Shown piece after piece: positions 17,196 through 26,868 of a stretch of 64,000 nucleotides of DNA. The notes under the pieces were generated by a model. It saw only the letters and a list, made by a program, of their open reading frames with translations. It had not been told where the DNA came from and ran no database searches. The position numbers and the translations under genes were made by a program. The stretch comes from Psychrosphaera haliotis (lineage in GTDB: Bacteria > Pseudomonadota > Gammaproteobacteria > Enterobacterales > Alteromonadaceae). Position 1 is the first letter of the stretch; each line of letters begins with the position of its first letter. The stretch lies in contig NZ_WOCD01000001.1 of the NCBI RefSeq assembly GCF_009728465.1, positions 736,580-800,579 on the forward strand, given 5' to 3'.

Positions 17196-17874
17196 ATGAA
17201 ATTACCCAATCCACCAAAAACTATTGAAGAATTACAATCACGTATCGACGCTGTCGCCGGTTTGTCTTTGGGTGAAATTGCCGAAGAGTTGCAAGTGGCA
17301 GTGCCAGAAAACTTGTTAGTTGATAAAGGTTGGAGCGGACAATTGCTTGAAGCTTATTTAGGCGCAACAGCGGGTAACTTGCCTGAGCCTGATTTCCAAG
17401 AGCTTGGTATTGAACTAAAAACCTTACCAATCAATGCCGAAGGAAAGCCTCTAGAAACTACGTTTGTTTGTGTCGCGCCATTATTGCTAGCAGCCGGACA
17501 TCAATGGCAAGACAGCGGCGTATATAAAAAACTACGCCATGTTTTATGGGTGCCTATTATTGCCGAGCGCCATATTCCCGTTCCTGACCGTCAAATAGCT
17601 ATGCCCTTTTTATGGCAAATGGACGCTAAATCGGAGCAAAAGCTTCAACAAGACTGGCTAGAGTTAACTGAATTTATTGTAATGGGTGAGCATGATAAAA
17701 TTACCGCACACCACGGCGAAGTAATACAGCTCAGACCTAAAGCTGCAGATTCAAGCATAAGAAACCGCAGCAATAAGTAATGATGGTTCGCCAACGATGG
17801 CTCCACCAAAAGGGTTTTACTTGCGCAGCCAATTTACTCATGAACTATTAAAACAGCAGTTTAACTTAGACTAA
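17196..17874 (+). pseudogene. mutH: MutH mismatch-repair endonuclease with a C-terminal frameshift
   Basis: MutH nicks the unmethylated strand at hemimethylated GATC after MutS/MutL activation. The catalytic D-x6-E-x-K is present as DFQELGIELK near residues 70-79. The open frame stops at 17780 after 194 residues, but the other frame continues with the family C-terminus: RTAAISNDGS then PPKGFYLRSQFTHELL, ending at TAA 17872-17874. Removing one A from AAA at 17762-17764 restores a protein of about 226 residues, close to the E. coli length of 229. The lost C-terminal part contacts DNA in E. coli MutH, so a genuine frameshift would probably inactivate it. It is divergent from rppH. Confidence 0.9.
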
Positions 17875-17954
17875 CCATAACATAGCGGAGTCAGTCAGGC
17901 CTTAAAAGCTAAACACTATCAAACTAACCTAGAACAAACTAAACAGGAAACACA

Positions 17955-18610
17955 ATGCCGTCTAATAAAATAAGTAAAAATATATCTGACGTTCAAAAGC
18001 CCTGTCTAGAGAACAACGTTACTCCTAAGATTAGCAGTAATATTGATTCAGCTATTAATACCGATGTTAATTCTGCAATTGAAACAGAAGTATGGCAATG
18101 GTTAGATTCTGTGGTGATTGGACTTAATTTGTGTCCCTTTGCAAAAAGCCAAGAACGCAACAACAAATCGAATTGCATGTTAGTAATAAACCGTCGATGG
18201 TGGCTATTAGCGAAGATTTTGAAAAAGCGTTACTCAAACTCAGTAAAACACCGGCTGAACAAACAGATACAACAGTTTTTGTTATCCCACACTTACTAGA
18301 AGACTTTTATGTTTATTTAGACTTCTTGGACAGTGCAAATACCATTAACTCTGACTTAGGGTTTGAAGGTGTGTTTCAGCTTGCCAGTTTCCACCCAGAC
18401 TATCAATTTGATGGTGCTGAAGCAGACGCTAGAGAAAACTTAACGAACCGAGCTCCTTATCCAATAATTCATATTATTAGAGAAGGTAGTATGAGCCGAG
18501 TACTCAAGCAGTATCCTGATCCTGAGCTAATTCCAGAGCGCAATATGGAGAAAATGGAACAATTGACCACGGATGAAGTAAACCAGTTATTTCCTTATTT
18601 AAACAAATAA
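17955..18610 (+). pseudogene. DUF1415 domain protein, split by a frameshift
   Basis: The first frame from ATG 17955 runs through EVWQWLDSVVIGLNLCPFAK and then goes out of frame; the second continues as KKPRTQQQIELHV and carries the rest of the domain, with GVFQLASFHPDYQFDGA and a C-terminal PDPELIPERNMEKM, both typical of DUF1415. One extra A in the A5 run at 18143-18147 joins them into about 218 residues. The function of the family is unknown; it is a small cytoplasmic protein widespread in proteobacteria. The first 35 residues are asparagine/serine-rich and may not belong to the domain. Confidence 0.82.
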
Positions 18611-18673
18611 CTAGCTTTAACATCCTGCCGAAATTAATAAAGCGTTTTAGTTTTTAGTGCTAACTACAGACAC

Positions 18674-18692
18674 AAAAAAGGCGCTAAGCGCC
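18674..18692 (-). terminator. Probable terminator behind the DPP-IV gene
   Basis: GGCGC-TAA-GCGCC hairpin with TTTTTT on the minus strand side. It is about 120 bp past the peptidase stop. Confidence 0.6.
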
Positions 18693-18733
18693 TCTTCTAA
18701 GTAAATTTCTATTGCTCATGAATTCCAGCTAGC

Positions 18734-18775
18734 TATTAACTATTAACTATTAACTATTAACTATTAACTATTAAC
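18734..18775. repeat. Six tandem copies of a 7-bp repeat (TATTAAC)
   Basis: Perfect heptamer array of 42 bp between the DPP-IV stop and its terminator, flanked by the similar words AGC and TAGCC. Because the period is 7, it places TAA or TAG stops in all three minus-strand frames. Confidence 0.95.
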
Positions 18776-18812
18776 TAGCCTAGTTAGCTGAAATCTCATC
18801 CACGTTATTTGA

Positions 18813-21154
18813 TTACAAGTTTTCGATGAAAAAGTCTCGTAACATTGTCTTCAAATGAAGCGTGGTATTTTTACCTTCGTAAATACCATGGCTGCGGTTT
18901 GGATAAGACATAAATTCAAATTGCTTATTGTGTTTAATCAACTCATTAATTAAACGTTCCGCGCCTTGATAATGAACGTTGTCGTCTCCTGTACCATGGA
19001 TCAGTAGTAACTTACCTTCTAAGCCATCAGCAAAGTTTAATGCTGAGCTATTTTTGTACGAATCAGGATCTGTTTTAGGGTTACCCGAATAACGTTCTTG
19101 ATAAATAGTATCGTACAAGCTTAGGTCTGGAACCGCTGCAACGGCTACACCTGCTTTATACTTGTCATTGTGACGGAACAACAAGTTTAATGTTTGAGTA
19201 CCACCACCAGAGTGACCCCAAACGCCAACACGATCAGTATCTATAAATGACCAGCGTTTTGCCATTTCACCTAATGCATCGGCCTGATCTCTAGCAGTAA
19301 TGTCACCTAGCTTTTTATAGATAGACTTTCGCCAATCACGACCTTTGGGAGCACGCGTACCACGGTTATCTACCGAGGCAATAATGTACCCTTTTTGAGC
19401 CATCATCGAATCCCACAGATAGCTATTTCCACGCCAGCTGTCTTTTACTGTTTGTCCCCATGGTTCACCGTAAACATAAAAAATGATTGGATATTTTTTT
19501 GATTTATCCATGTTTGGAGGAAACATAATATAACCATCTAACTTTACGCCATCACGCGCTTTCACCTGGAAAAACTCGTGTGTAGGTAAGTTTTCTTTGG
19601 CTAACTGTGCCGTAAGTTCTTCATTTTTCACTAAGCTTTTTATTGCCTTGTGATCATTTACTGAAATAACTTGGCGCATAGTTGGTTTAGCAAAGCTACT
19701 AAATGAATGTCTTGCCCAAGAAGTGTCTTCTGACATGTAATAGTTGTTCGTACCCGAAAATTCCGTTGGGGTAATTCGAGTCACTGGCGCAGAGCCGTCT
19801 AACGTCGCTTTAAATAAGTAACGCTGTGAAACATCATCCGGACTTGCAGTAAAGAAAATCGCATTGTTTTCTTCGCTCAAACCTAACATGTCTACAATAT
19901 CAAACTCGCCTGGTGTTAAATCAACAATGCTTTTGCCATCACGAGACACTTTGTAAAGGTGACGCCAACCGTCTCGTTCACTGTGCCAAATGAAGTCTTT
20001 GCCTTCATTAATAAATTGAGCGTCGTAAAACCACTCAAGAAACGCTTCGTCTTTATCAGTGTAAATGTTAGTTAAACTGTCAGATTTCCAGTTAAACACC
20101 CACAGTTTATTAGTATTTTGTGGACGATTTACATCTTGTATTAATAGTGAGTCACCGTTGCCAGCCCAAGAAATTCTTGGAATGTAGCGATCTCTGTTGT
20201 CGCCCTTTAACTCAGCCCAGCGTGTTTTTTTATCACTTAAACTTACCACACCGACTTTAACGGCTGAGTTTTGCTCGCCGGCTTTAGGATATGGAAATTG
20301 AGTTAACGTAGGATACAGCTCATCCGTGTTATTGATCATGATAAAGTTTTTTACACCCGACGTATCTAACTGCCAGTATGCAATACTTTTATTATCTGGA
20401 CTCCAACGGAAACCGTCTCGAATTGAGAACTCTTCTTCGTAAACCCAATCAAAATTACCATTTACAATAATGTCACTGCCGTCGGTTGTTAGCTGAGTGA
20501 CTTTGTTGCTGCCAACTGGCTGAACAAAAATATTATTGTCTTGAACGTAAGCTACTTTTTCACTGTTTGGAGAAAACTTAGCGAACATTAATTTTGCACT
20601 TGCAGGCTCTTCACCGCCTAGTTGCATTAACTTGTTGGTTTCTAAATTAAGTAACCAAAATCACCACGACTACGTGAGCGCCATACTTTTTGACCATTGG
20701 TAAAAACCATTAGCCATTTACCATCTTTAGACCAGTCGTAGCTTTCGATGCTCAACGGCTTGTCTTGTCCTTCAGGAATTAGGTTTTCAAAATTAACTAA
20801 TACCTTACGGCCTGTACTATCAGGGTTATAAAAAACAATGTCATTGCCTGAAATGCCCTTTGTACTATCAGCATCTTTATCATCTAGCGCATCAATATCA
20901 CTGGCCACTTCACCATCTTTGACGGGCGTGACCTTTTTCTCAATTTGACGACGTTCTAGTACCGTATAACCCGACCCGTCTTTTAACCATTTAAAATAAG
21001 TACCACGTTCGCTTTTAAACTCACGGTCCTGATAAATTCGTTCTAGTGATAATTCCTGCGACTTTTGTTCTGCTGTAGGCGAACTGTCAATACTTGCACA
21101 ACCCGTTACAACCAACGCTGCAGTCATTAGCAAAGTAAGCTTTTTAACTAACAT
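18813..21154 (-). pseudogene. S9-family dipeptidyl peptidase (DPP-IV-like), split by a frameshift
   Basis: The first frame (21154-20642) has a lipoprotein signal (VVTGC, Cys19) and the start of the propeller. It ends at RGDFGYLI where the other frame gives WLLNLETNKLMQLGGEEP and then the whole remaining protein. One more base in the T4 run at 20657-20660 joins them into about 781 residues. The second part holds the DPP-IV N-terminal beta-propeller and the alpha/beta hydrolase domain, with the nucleophile serine in GHSGGG, an aspartate in HGTGDDNVHY and the histidine in NRSHGIYEG. It would cleave dipeptides, often Xaa-Pro, from peptides in the periplasm. The nucleophile motif differs from the usual GWSYGG. 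Confidence 0.9.
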
Positions 21155-21274
21155 TGCTAGGCTCTCCCCTTTATATGTTTTAGATTAATTATGAATAATT
21201 AAAACTTATTATTACTCTAATACCAACACTACCACTGATTTTATTGGTTGTGGGCATTTGCCCGATCAAATAAC

Positions 21275-21303
21275 AAAAAAGCCAGTCTAAGACTGGCTTT
21301 TTT
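21275..21303 (-). terminator. Terminator behind tyrS
   Basis: GCCAGTC-TTA-GACTGGC hairpin with A-run and T-run on opposite sides, so it can act in both directions. It is 51 bp past the tyrS stop. Confidence 0.85.
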
Positions 21304-21353
21304 AAATATAACCCGCTGGAAATATATTCAGCTGGGTAAAGTAGCGTTTATGC

Positions 21354-22553
21354 CTACCCTAACGTAATTTTACCAAACTTACGTTTACCTACTTGGAATA
21401 TTTGAGTAGAGCCAAGTTCAACCATCATTTTACTGTCAGTTACTTTCTCTTTTCCATCAAGCTTTACCGCACCTTGTTTTATCATGCGCATTGCTTCAGA
21501 AGTACTGCCCACTAAACCAGCTTCTTTAAGTACATTAGCAATTCCCATTGCTTCTGTCGCCGCAACTGCTATTTCCGGAATGTCATCAGGTAATGCATTT
21601 TTTTGGAATCGCTTGATAAAGTCAGCGTGCGCCGCTTCAGCATCATCTTCAGAATGGAAACGAGCAATAAGCTCTTTCGCTAATTCAATTTTAGTATCAC
21701 GTGGGTTTGCACCGGCTTCTACCTTGGCTTTTAGTTCTGCCACTTCAGCTAAAGGTCGGAAGCTTAATAAGTCGTAATAACGCCACATTAATTCATCACT
21801 AATAGACATTACTTTACCAAACATGTCATTTGGTGCATCTGTAATGCCAATGTAGTTATTAAGCGACTTTGACATCTTTTGAACGCCATCTAAACCTTCT
21901 AATAATGGCATCATCAAAACAGCTTGAGGTGTTTGACCTTCATCTTTTTGAAGCTCACGACCCATTAATAGGTTAAATCTTTGGTCTGTTCCACCAAGCT
22001 CAACATCAGCTTCCAAGGCAACCGAGTCCCAACCTTGCACTAATGGGTATAAAAACTCATGTATTGCGATTGAATGGCCACCAGCATAACGCTTTTTGAA
22101 ATCATCACGCTCTAACATACGCGCAACAGTTTGACGTGCTGCAAGTTTGATCATGTCCGCTGCGCCAAATTTATCAAACCACGTTGAATTAAATGCAATG
22201 GTTGTTTTCGCTGGATCTAAGATTTTGAAAACCTGTTCTTTGTAGGTTTCTGCATTTTGTAAAACATCTTCTTTGGTTAACGGCTTACGAGTTGCACTTT
22301 TACCCGTAGGATCACCAATCAAACCAGTGAAATCACCGATTAAAAAAATGACTTCATGACCCAAGTCTTGGAACGTTTTTAGTTTATTAATTAAAACGGT
22401 GTGACCTAAGTGAAGATCAGGTGCTGTTGGATCAAAGCCGGCTTTAATTTTTAACGTTTTACCTGTCTTAAGTTTGTCGATTAGATCTTGTTCTGGCAGA
22501 ATTTCATCTGCTCCGCGTTTTATCTCAGCAAACGCTTGATTGATATCTGTCAT
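21354..22553 (-). CDS. tyrS: Tyrosyl-tRNA synthetase
   Basis: A 399-residue class I aminoacyl-tRNA synthetase. The HIGH-like signature is PDLHLGHTV near residues 45-53 and the KMSKS loop is KMSKSLNNY near 230. The C-terminal S4 RNA-binding domain begins around 335 ([16 protein letters not shown]). This is the shorter, TyrZ-like bacterial form. It is the only fully open gene in the frameshift-rich stretch from 15.8 to 24.4 kb apart from rppH, which is useful for judging the frameshifts around it. Confidence 0.96.
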   Translation of the reverse strand: MTDINQAFAEIKRGADEILPEQDLIDKLKTGKTLKIKAGFDPTAPDLHLGHTVLINKLKTFQDLGHEVIFLIGDFTGLIGDPTGKSATRKPLTKEDVLQNAETYKEQVFKILDPAKTTIAFNSTWFDKFGAADMIKLAARQTVARMLERDDFKKRYAGGHSIAIHEFLYPLVQGWDSVALEADVELGGTDQRFNLLMGRELQKDEGQTPQAVLMMPLLEGLDGVQKMSKSLNNYIGITDAPNDMFGKVMSISDELMWRYYDLLSFRPLAEVAELKAKVEAGANPRDTKIELAKELIARFHSEDDAEAAHADFIKRFQKNALPDDIPEIAVAATEAMGIANVLKEAGLVGSTSEAMRMIKQGAVKLDGKEKVTDSKMMVELGSTQIFQVGKRKFGKITLG

Positions 22554-22731
22554 GAGTCATGCTTTTTAATTGGAAAAATAATGGCCTGCAGTGTACTGCA
22601 AGCCGAGTAAGTTTTGAATCCCGATGGTCAAAATTGTTGGAGATTTGTTAGCTTATTTTGCTAATAGCCGCTATCACTATATCGCGATTAACGATTTCAA
22701 TTTAATATACTCATCAATACAGCTTAACGCG

Positions 22732-24199
22732 CTATATGGCTGACAAGTTATTGGCTTCTTCCAGTGCAAACTGATCAGTCATGCCGCTAACAAAATCTTG
22801 AATTAAACGGCAGCGATAGTAAAACTCAAAACAGCAAAATCGTGGCTGCTTCTTCGTTCTTTTAACGCTTCTTGGTAGGCTTTTAAATGCTTTTTAGGTA
22901 AACGTTTGTATAACCTAGCCTCTATTAAACCACCACGTTCACTGCCATCCACCATAGCTAAAAACTTTTCGTGTGGGTATTTAAGTAAAGGTGAGTATGC
23001 ATTTAAAAGACCAGTGATAATTCGATAACCTTGAAGCTCTTTGGTTTCCACTTCATTAGTACTAAAAATATATCGTATAGCAACGGACTTAAAGGTTTCA
23101 ATCATATGATGGAACACGCTACTGTCTTCTAAGAGCGCTCTATTTAGACTGCCATCAAAACACGTATCAACATTATCAATAAATGTTTGTGCAGCATGTT
23201 CTACTAACGGGTGAATCAACTGAACTCTAAGCCATACAAAAAATTCATGCGCTTTATTAATTGGCTCTTTTTCACTTCGACTTAATGCATAGTCAACGGC
23301 ATCGGCAAAGGTTTTATTTTTAGCCAATGGAGTTGATGCTTGTTCACCAGCAATATATTCAAAGGTTTCTTTTAATTTACTGGCTAGCTTTTGACAATCC
23401 AAAATGCCTTTTTCAACGCCATCTTCAATATCCGCTAAGCAGTAACTGATGTCATCGGCCGCTTCCATCAAATACGCTAATGGAAACCTGTGTCCTAGTT
23501 TTATTTCTAGGTGCTCACGCATCGCATTAATGTCTTCTAACTCAGAATAGTAATAGCCAACTTTTTTCTTCAAATACGATAGTGGTTTGTCTTTATCTGG
23601 TTTTCTTTCTAGACCGCTGCGCGTGTACTTAAGAATACTGGCCGCTTGTGAATAGGTTAAATTTAACTTCAATAAATTGAAAATAATCCTGAATGCCTGC
23701 GCATTACCTTCAAAACTCTTTAATTCTAACTTTAACTGCAAACCTAGCATCTTGTCGTTGGCTTGACTAAAACAACGTGGTTATCTAACTCAGACTCAAA
23801 CCAATGATTAATTGCAGATTCACCAAAGTGACCAAATGGCGGGTTGCCTATATCGTGCATTAAGCAAGCCATTTCAACTAAGGTTTCTACTTCTCTTTCA
23901 AAATCTTTTAGGCCTATCGCTACAGACTGCTCGTTTGTTAATTTCTTAAAAATGGTTCTAACAATGTGTCTGCCCGTTTGCTGAACTTCTAAAGAGTGCG
24001 TTAATCGGCTTCGAACTGCTGAATTCTTTTCTAGAGGGAAAACCTGCGTTTTTTGCTGTAGCCTTCTTATTGCCGCCGATTGGATAATTCGGCCACGATC
24101 ACTTTCAAATTGCTCTGATAAATACTGATGGTCATAATTAGTACTCGCGTTTCTCGAGTACGAGCGGATTGCACTTATCTTTTTTGCAAAGTCTGTCAT
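22732..24199 (-). pseudogene. dgt: Deoxyguanosinetriphosphate triphosphohydrolase-like protein with two frameshifts
   Basis: Three frames in succession make up one HD-domain dNTPase of about 489 residues. Frame one (from ATG 24199) has the metal-binding HD motif [15 protein letters not shown] and leaves frame after LDNHVV; the second frame continues [12 protein letters not shown] and SFEGNAQAFRI, a Dgt signature. Frame two reaches 22803 with a spurious end (SFTIAAV), whereas the third frame gives [18 protein letters not shown], the usual C-terminal region, to TAG at 22732. Each junction needs one more base in a T4 run (plus-strand A at 23769-23772 and 22821-22824). The family hydrolyses dNTPs to nucleosides and triphosphate. 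Confidence 0.88.
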
Positions 24200-24314
24200 A
24201 GTTAGTATTGAATGTTCCAGCCAACCAATAATTTAGTGCGGTTGTCAAAAGTAAGATCAGCTTCTTTAAACCTATCGTTGGCACAGATAGGCGCACGTTT
24301 GTATTTGTAGTAGG

Positions 24315-24707
24315 TCAGTGAAGACTCTCTTGTAACACTACTTTTATGTTCTTCTGGTAAATACTCCAAGCATAATAAACCTGCTTTTTGGTCATGCCTC
24401 TTATTATTTTACATTCTAATATGGCTTCTTTGATGTCTTTAGGTATGGCTGGATAGCCCGATATATACTTTTCAGCACGAGCTCGTTGTTCATCTAGTTT
24501 GATTTGCAGCTTTTCTTTTTGACGAGAAAAGTATGACGACATAGATTCTGAACGATTTATATCGTAAGCCTCTTGCGAAGCAGGATCTTTGCAAGGATAT
24601 GCCGAAAACTTAGCAACTCCATTTTCAATACATTTGAATATCTCAGCTTGGCTGAACGGACTTACTATTAATAAGCCAAGTGTTAGCAACAACATAAGCG
24701 TTTTCAT
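24315..24707 (-). pseudogene. DUF4124-like secreted protein, probably frameshifted
   Basis: A signal peptide (about residues 1-21) is followed by EIFKCIENGVAKFSAYPC, typical of DUF4124 proteins, then a charged helix and MTKKQVYYAW, typical of the small repeated domain that ends in a YxxG/GTF strand. The frame then ends quickly, but from about 24364 the neighbouring frame reads on with YLPEEHKSSVTRESS, LTYYKYKRAPICAN and [15 protein letters not shown], which look like the missing C-terminus, down to about 24205. One added base near 24363-24370 joins them. The true stop is unclear because the second frame stays open into the start of dgt (to 24138). Function unknown. Confidence 0.6.
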
Positions 24708-24845
24708 GAAACTTCCATATCAATTTCTAATTAGATGTATCTGGCCTTTGTTTACTATGCCGTGGCATAATCTCGCCATTTAAATTACTGTTCCTAACTT
24801 ATCAGTAATTAATCCAAAATTAAACCCAACTAAGCAGAGTCTTTA

Positions 24846-25445
24846 ATGCGTTATCAGTTAGCTGAGACAATAAAAAACACATTAGAAATAAAAAAGAGTC
24901 AGTTTATAACGTGGCTTATTCCTATTGCCGACCGTGCAGAGGGAATGGAGTGGTTAGCAAAATCAAAAACGGAATACCCCGACGCAAGGCATCATTGCTG
25001 GGCCTATGTTTTAGGCGATTCGCCAAATTCACAATCAGCCGCCATGTCTGATGATGGTGAGCCGAGTGGAACGGCCGGTAAGCCAATGCTGAATGTTCTG
25101 CAACATAAGCCAGCCAATAATGTAATGGTTATTGTTATACGTTACTTTGGAGGAATAAAACTTGGTGCAGGAGGGTTAGTAAGAGCTTACTCTCAAGCTG
25201 TTGAACAAAGCTTTCAACTCGCTACACTGCTCCCTATTGTACCAAAAGCCACTCTTGACATAGTTTTACCATTTGCCAACGAGCAGTGGTTGAGGCATCA
25301 GTGCGATCAGTTGTCTGGAAACATCCTAAAAGTTAATTATCAGTCAGAAGTAAATGTAACAATGGAAATACCAGAGGCAGAATTATCAACGTTAACCGAC
25401 TTACTCGTTGCACATCAATTTCAATATCGAACCCTAGAGAAATAG
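24846..25445 (+). CDS. yigZ: YigZ/IMPACT family protein
   Basis: A 199-residue cytoplasmic protein of the UPF0029/IMPACT family. The signature region DDGEPSGTAGKPMLNVL followed by VIVIRYFGGIKLGAGGLVRAYS (about residues 74-118) is clear, as is the C-terminal DUF1949-type domain. Eukaryotic IMPACT regulates translation; the bacterial role is not established. Start ATG at 24846; it is 6 bp before the channel gene and probably co-transcribed with it. Confidence 0.9.
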   Translation: MRYQLAETIKNTLEIKKSQFITWLIPIADRAEGMEWLAKSKTEYPDARHHCWAYVLGDSPNSQSAAMSDDGEPSGTAGKPMLNVLQHKPANNVMVIVIRYFGGIKLGAGGLVRAYSQAVEQSFQLATLLPIVPKATLDIVLPFANEQWLRHQCDQLSGNILKVNYQSEVNVTMEIPEAELSTLTDLLVAHQFQYRTLEK

Positions 25446-25451
25446 AAACAA

Positions 25452-26270
25452 ATGAACTTAGAATCCATCCAAAACAAATTAGTCAAAATTCGTCATAACA
25501 AGCTTTTTGAATTATTTGTTATATCCGTCATTATTGCGTCTGCACTATTAGTTGGTGTGAAAACTTATGACGTTTCTTCAACTATGCACAAAGTCACGGT
25601 TTACTTAGACTGGTTTATTACCGCCTTTTTTATCGTTGAAATCGCCATAAGGTTCAGTACTGAAGACAATAAAAAGCGGTTCTTTCATGACTTTTGGAAT
25701 CTGTTCGATACGATTATCGTGGCAATTAGTTTAATACCAATTGAAAATACTGACATGGCCCTTATCGCTAGACTGGTTAGGGTGTTCAGAGTATTAAGAA
25801 TGATTTCCTTCATTCCAGAGCTCCGTATTTTGTTAACGTCTTTAATAAAGGCAATGCCTCAGCTTGGTTATGTCATGCTGCTGATGTTTATTATTTTCTA
25901 CATTTATGCAGCAATAGGAAGTACGTTATTCGAAGATATAAATCCTGATCTTTGGGGCGATATTACCATTTCCCTACTTACCTTATTCAGGGTAATGACC
26001 TTTGAGGATTGGACTGATGTAATGTACGAAACAATGGCCGTTTATCCAATGAGCTGGATATTCTACTTAACCTTTATATTCTTTACGGCTTTTGCTTTTT
26101 TAAACATGGTTATTGGTATTGTGGTTAATGTAATGGAAGAGGAGCACCGAAAGGCTAGGTTCGAAAAGGAACAAGCCCTTAATGAAGAGCATGCCGCAGA
26201 ACAAGACGATAAAATGGATGACATTCTTAAAGAGTTGAAATACTTGCGCGCTAAATTAGATGAAAAGTAG
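25452..26270 (+). CDS. Voltage-gated-like ion channel (Ion_trans family)
   Basis: A 272-residue single-domain six-segment channel of the bacterial cation-channel type. S4 is visible as RLVRVFRVLRMISFIPELR, with positive residues every third position (about residues 107-125). The pore loop is FRVMTFEDWTDVMY near 176-189, and S6 follows with FLNMVIGIVVNVM. The C-terminal 40 residues are a charged coiled coil, as in NaChBac-type channels, which tetramerise through it. The selectivity filter reads FEDW rather than the LESW of NaChBac, so ion choice cannot be assumed. Confidence 0.85.
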   Translation: MNLESIQNKLVKIRHNKLFELFVISVIIASALLVGVKTYDVSSTMHKVTVYLDWFITAFFIVEIAIRFSTEDNKKRFFHDFWNLFDTIIVAISLIPIENTDMALIARLVRVFRVLRMISFIPELRILLTSLIKAMPQLGYVMLLMFIIFYIYAAIGSTLFEDINPDLWGDITISLLTLFRVMTFEDWTDVMYETMAVYPMSWIFYLTFIFFTAFAFLNMVIGIVVNVMEEEHRKARFEKEQALNEEHAAEQDDKMDDILKELKYLRAKLDEK

Positions 26271-26279
26271 CCTTAAGGC

Positions 26280-26768
26280 TCACTCTTCAGTATCTGAGCT
26301 TGCTGACGTTAATTTGTCGCAAGCTCCAGTATCAATGATCACATCACTTATAAACTTAGCGTCGTCGTCGTAATAAGAATATACAAGAATTATTTTATTC
26401 TCTTTAAAAAAGAGCATATCAGACGAGTTACAAATGTAGTTCCCTGTATTCTCTGACATTTCTTCATTAAAAACATCAACATCCATATTATCTACGTAAT
26501 AATTTAGTAAAGTGCTTTTGTAATAGAAGCGATTCCCTTTTACATATGAATTATCTAACCGAGTTTCGGTATCTATCATTTTAGGTAATGTTTTATTGAG
26601 TTGATTTGAGGCAAGGCTTAGCATTTGCTCTACTGTTACTTGGCCTTCAGCATTTTGACTATTGGTTAGGTTTGTCGATTTTGTATTGTGGGTTTGGCAT
26701 CCAGACAGTGATAAGACCGAAAGTAGTAGTGGTACTGCTATTGGTACTGACAATAGTTTAATGTTCAT
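26280..26768 (-). CDS. Predicted lipoprotein, function unknown
   Basis: A 162-residue protein with a lipobox LSGC (Cys24) after a hydrophobic signal. The mature part starts with a threonine/asparagine-rich linker, then a domain with two cysteines (in YICNSS and TGACD) and many aspartates and tyrosines (VYSYYDDDAKF). No family was recognised. It is convergent with the channel gene. Confidence 0.6.
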   Translation of the reverse strand: MNIKLLSVPIAVPLLLSVLSLSGCQTHNTKSTNLTNSQNAEGQVTVEQMLSLASNQLNKTLPKMIDTETRLDNSYVKGNRFYYKSTLLNYYVDNMDVDVFNEEMSENTGNYICNSSDMLFFKENKIILVYSYYDDDAKFISDVIIDTGACDKLTSASSDTEE

Positions 26769-26868
26769 AACGTTTCCTTGTTACAAATAGAACGTAAACG
26801 TTTAAATAAACACCAAGTCTAATAACACATTTGATATTTAGCAAGCCAAGTACCAATAAACGGAACCG

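Noticed and set aside
18130..24370. Programmed frameshifting as a general explanation for the broken genes
   Set aside because: Apart from ptsP the junctions lack a proper slippery heptamer, and mutH needs a base removed rather than added.
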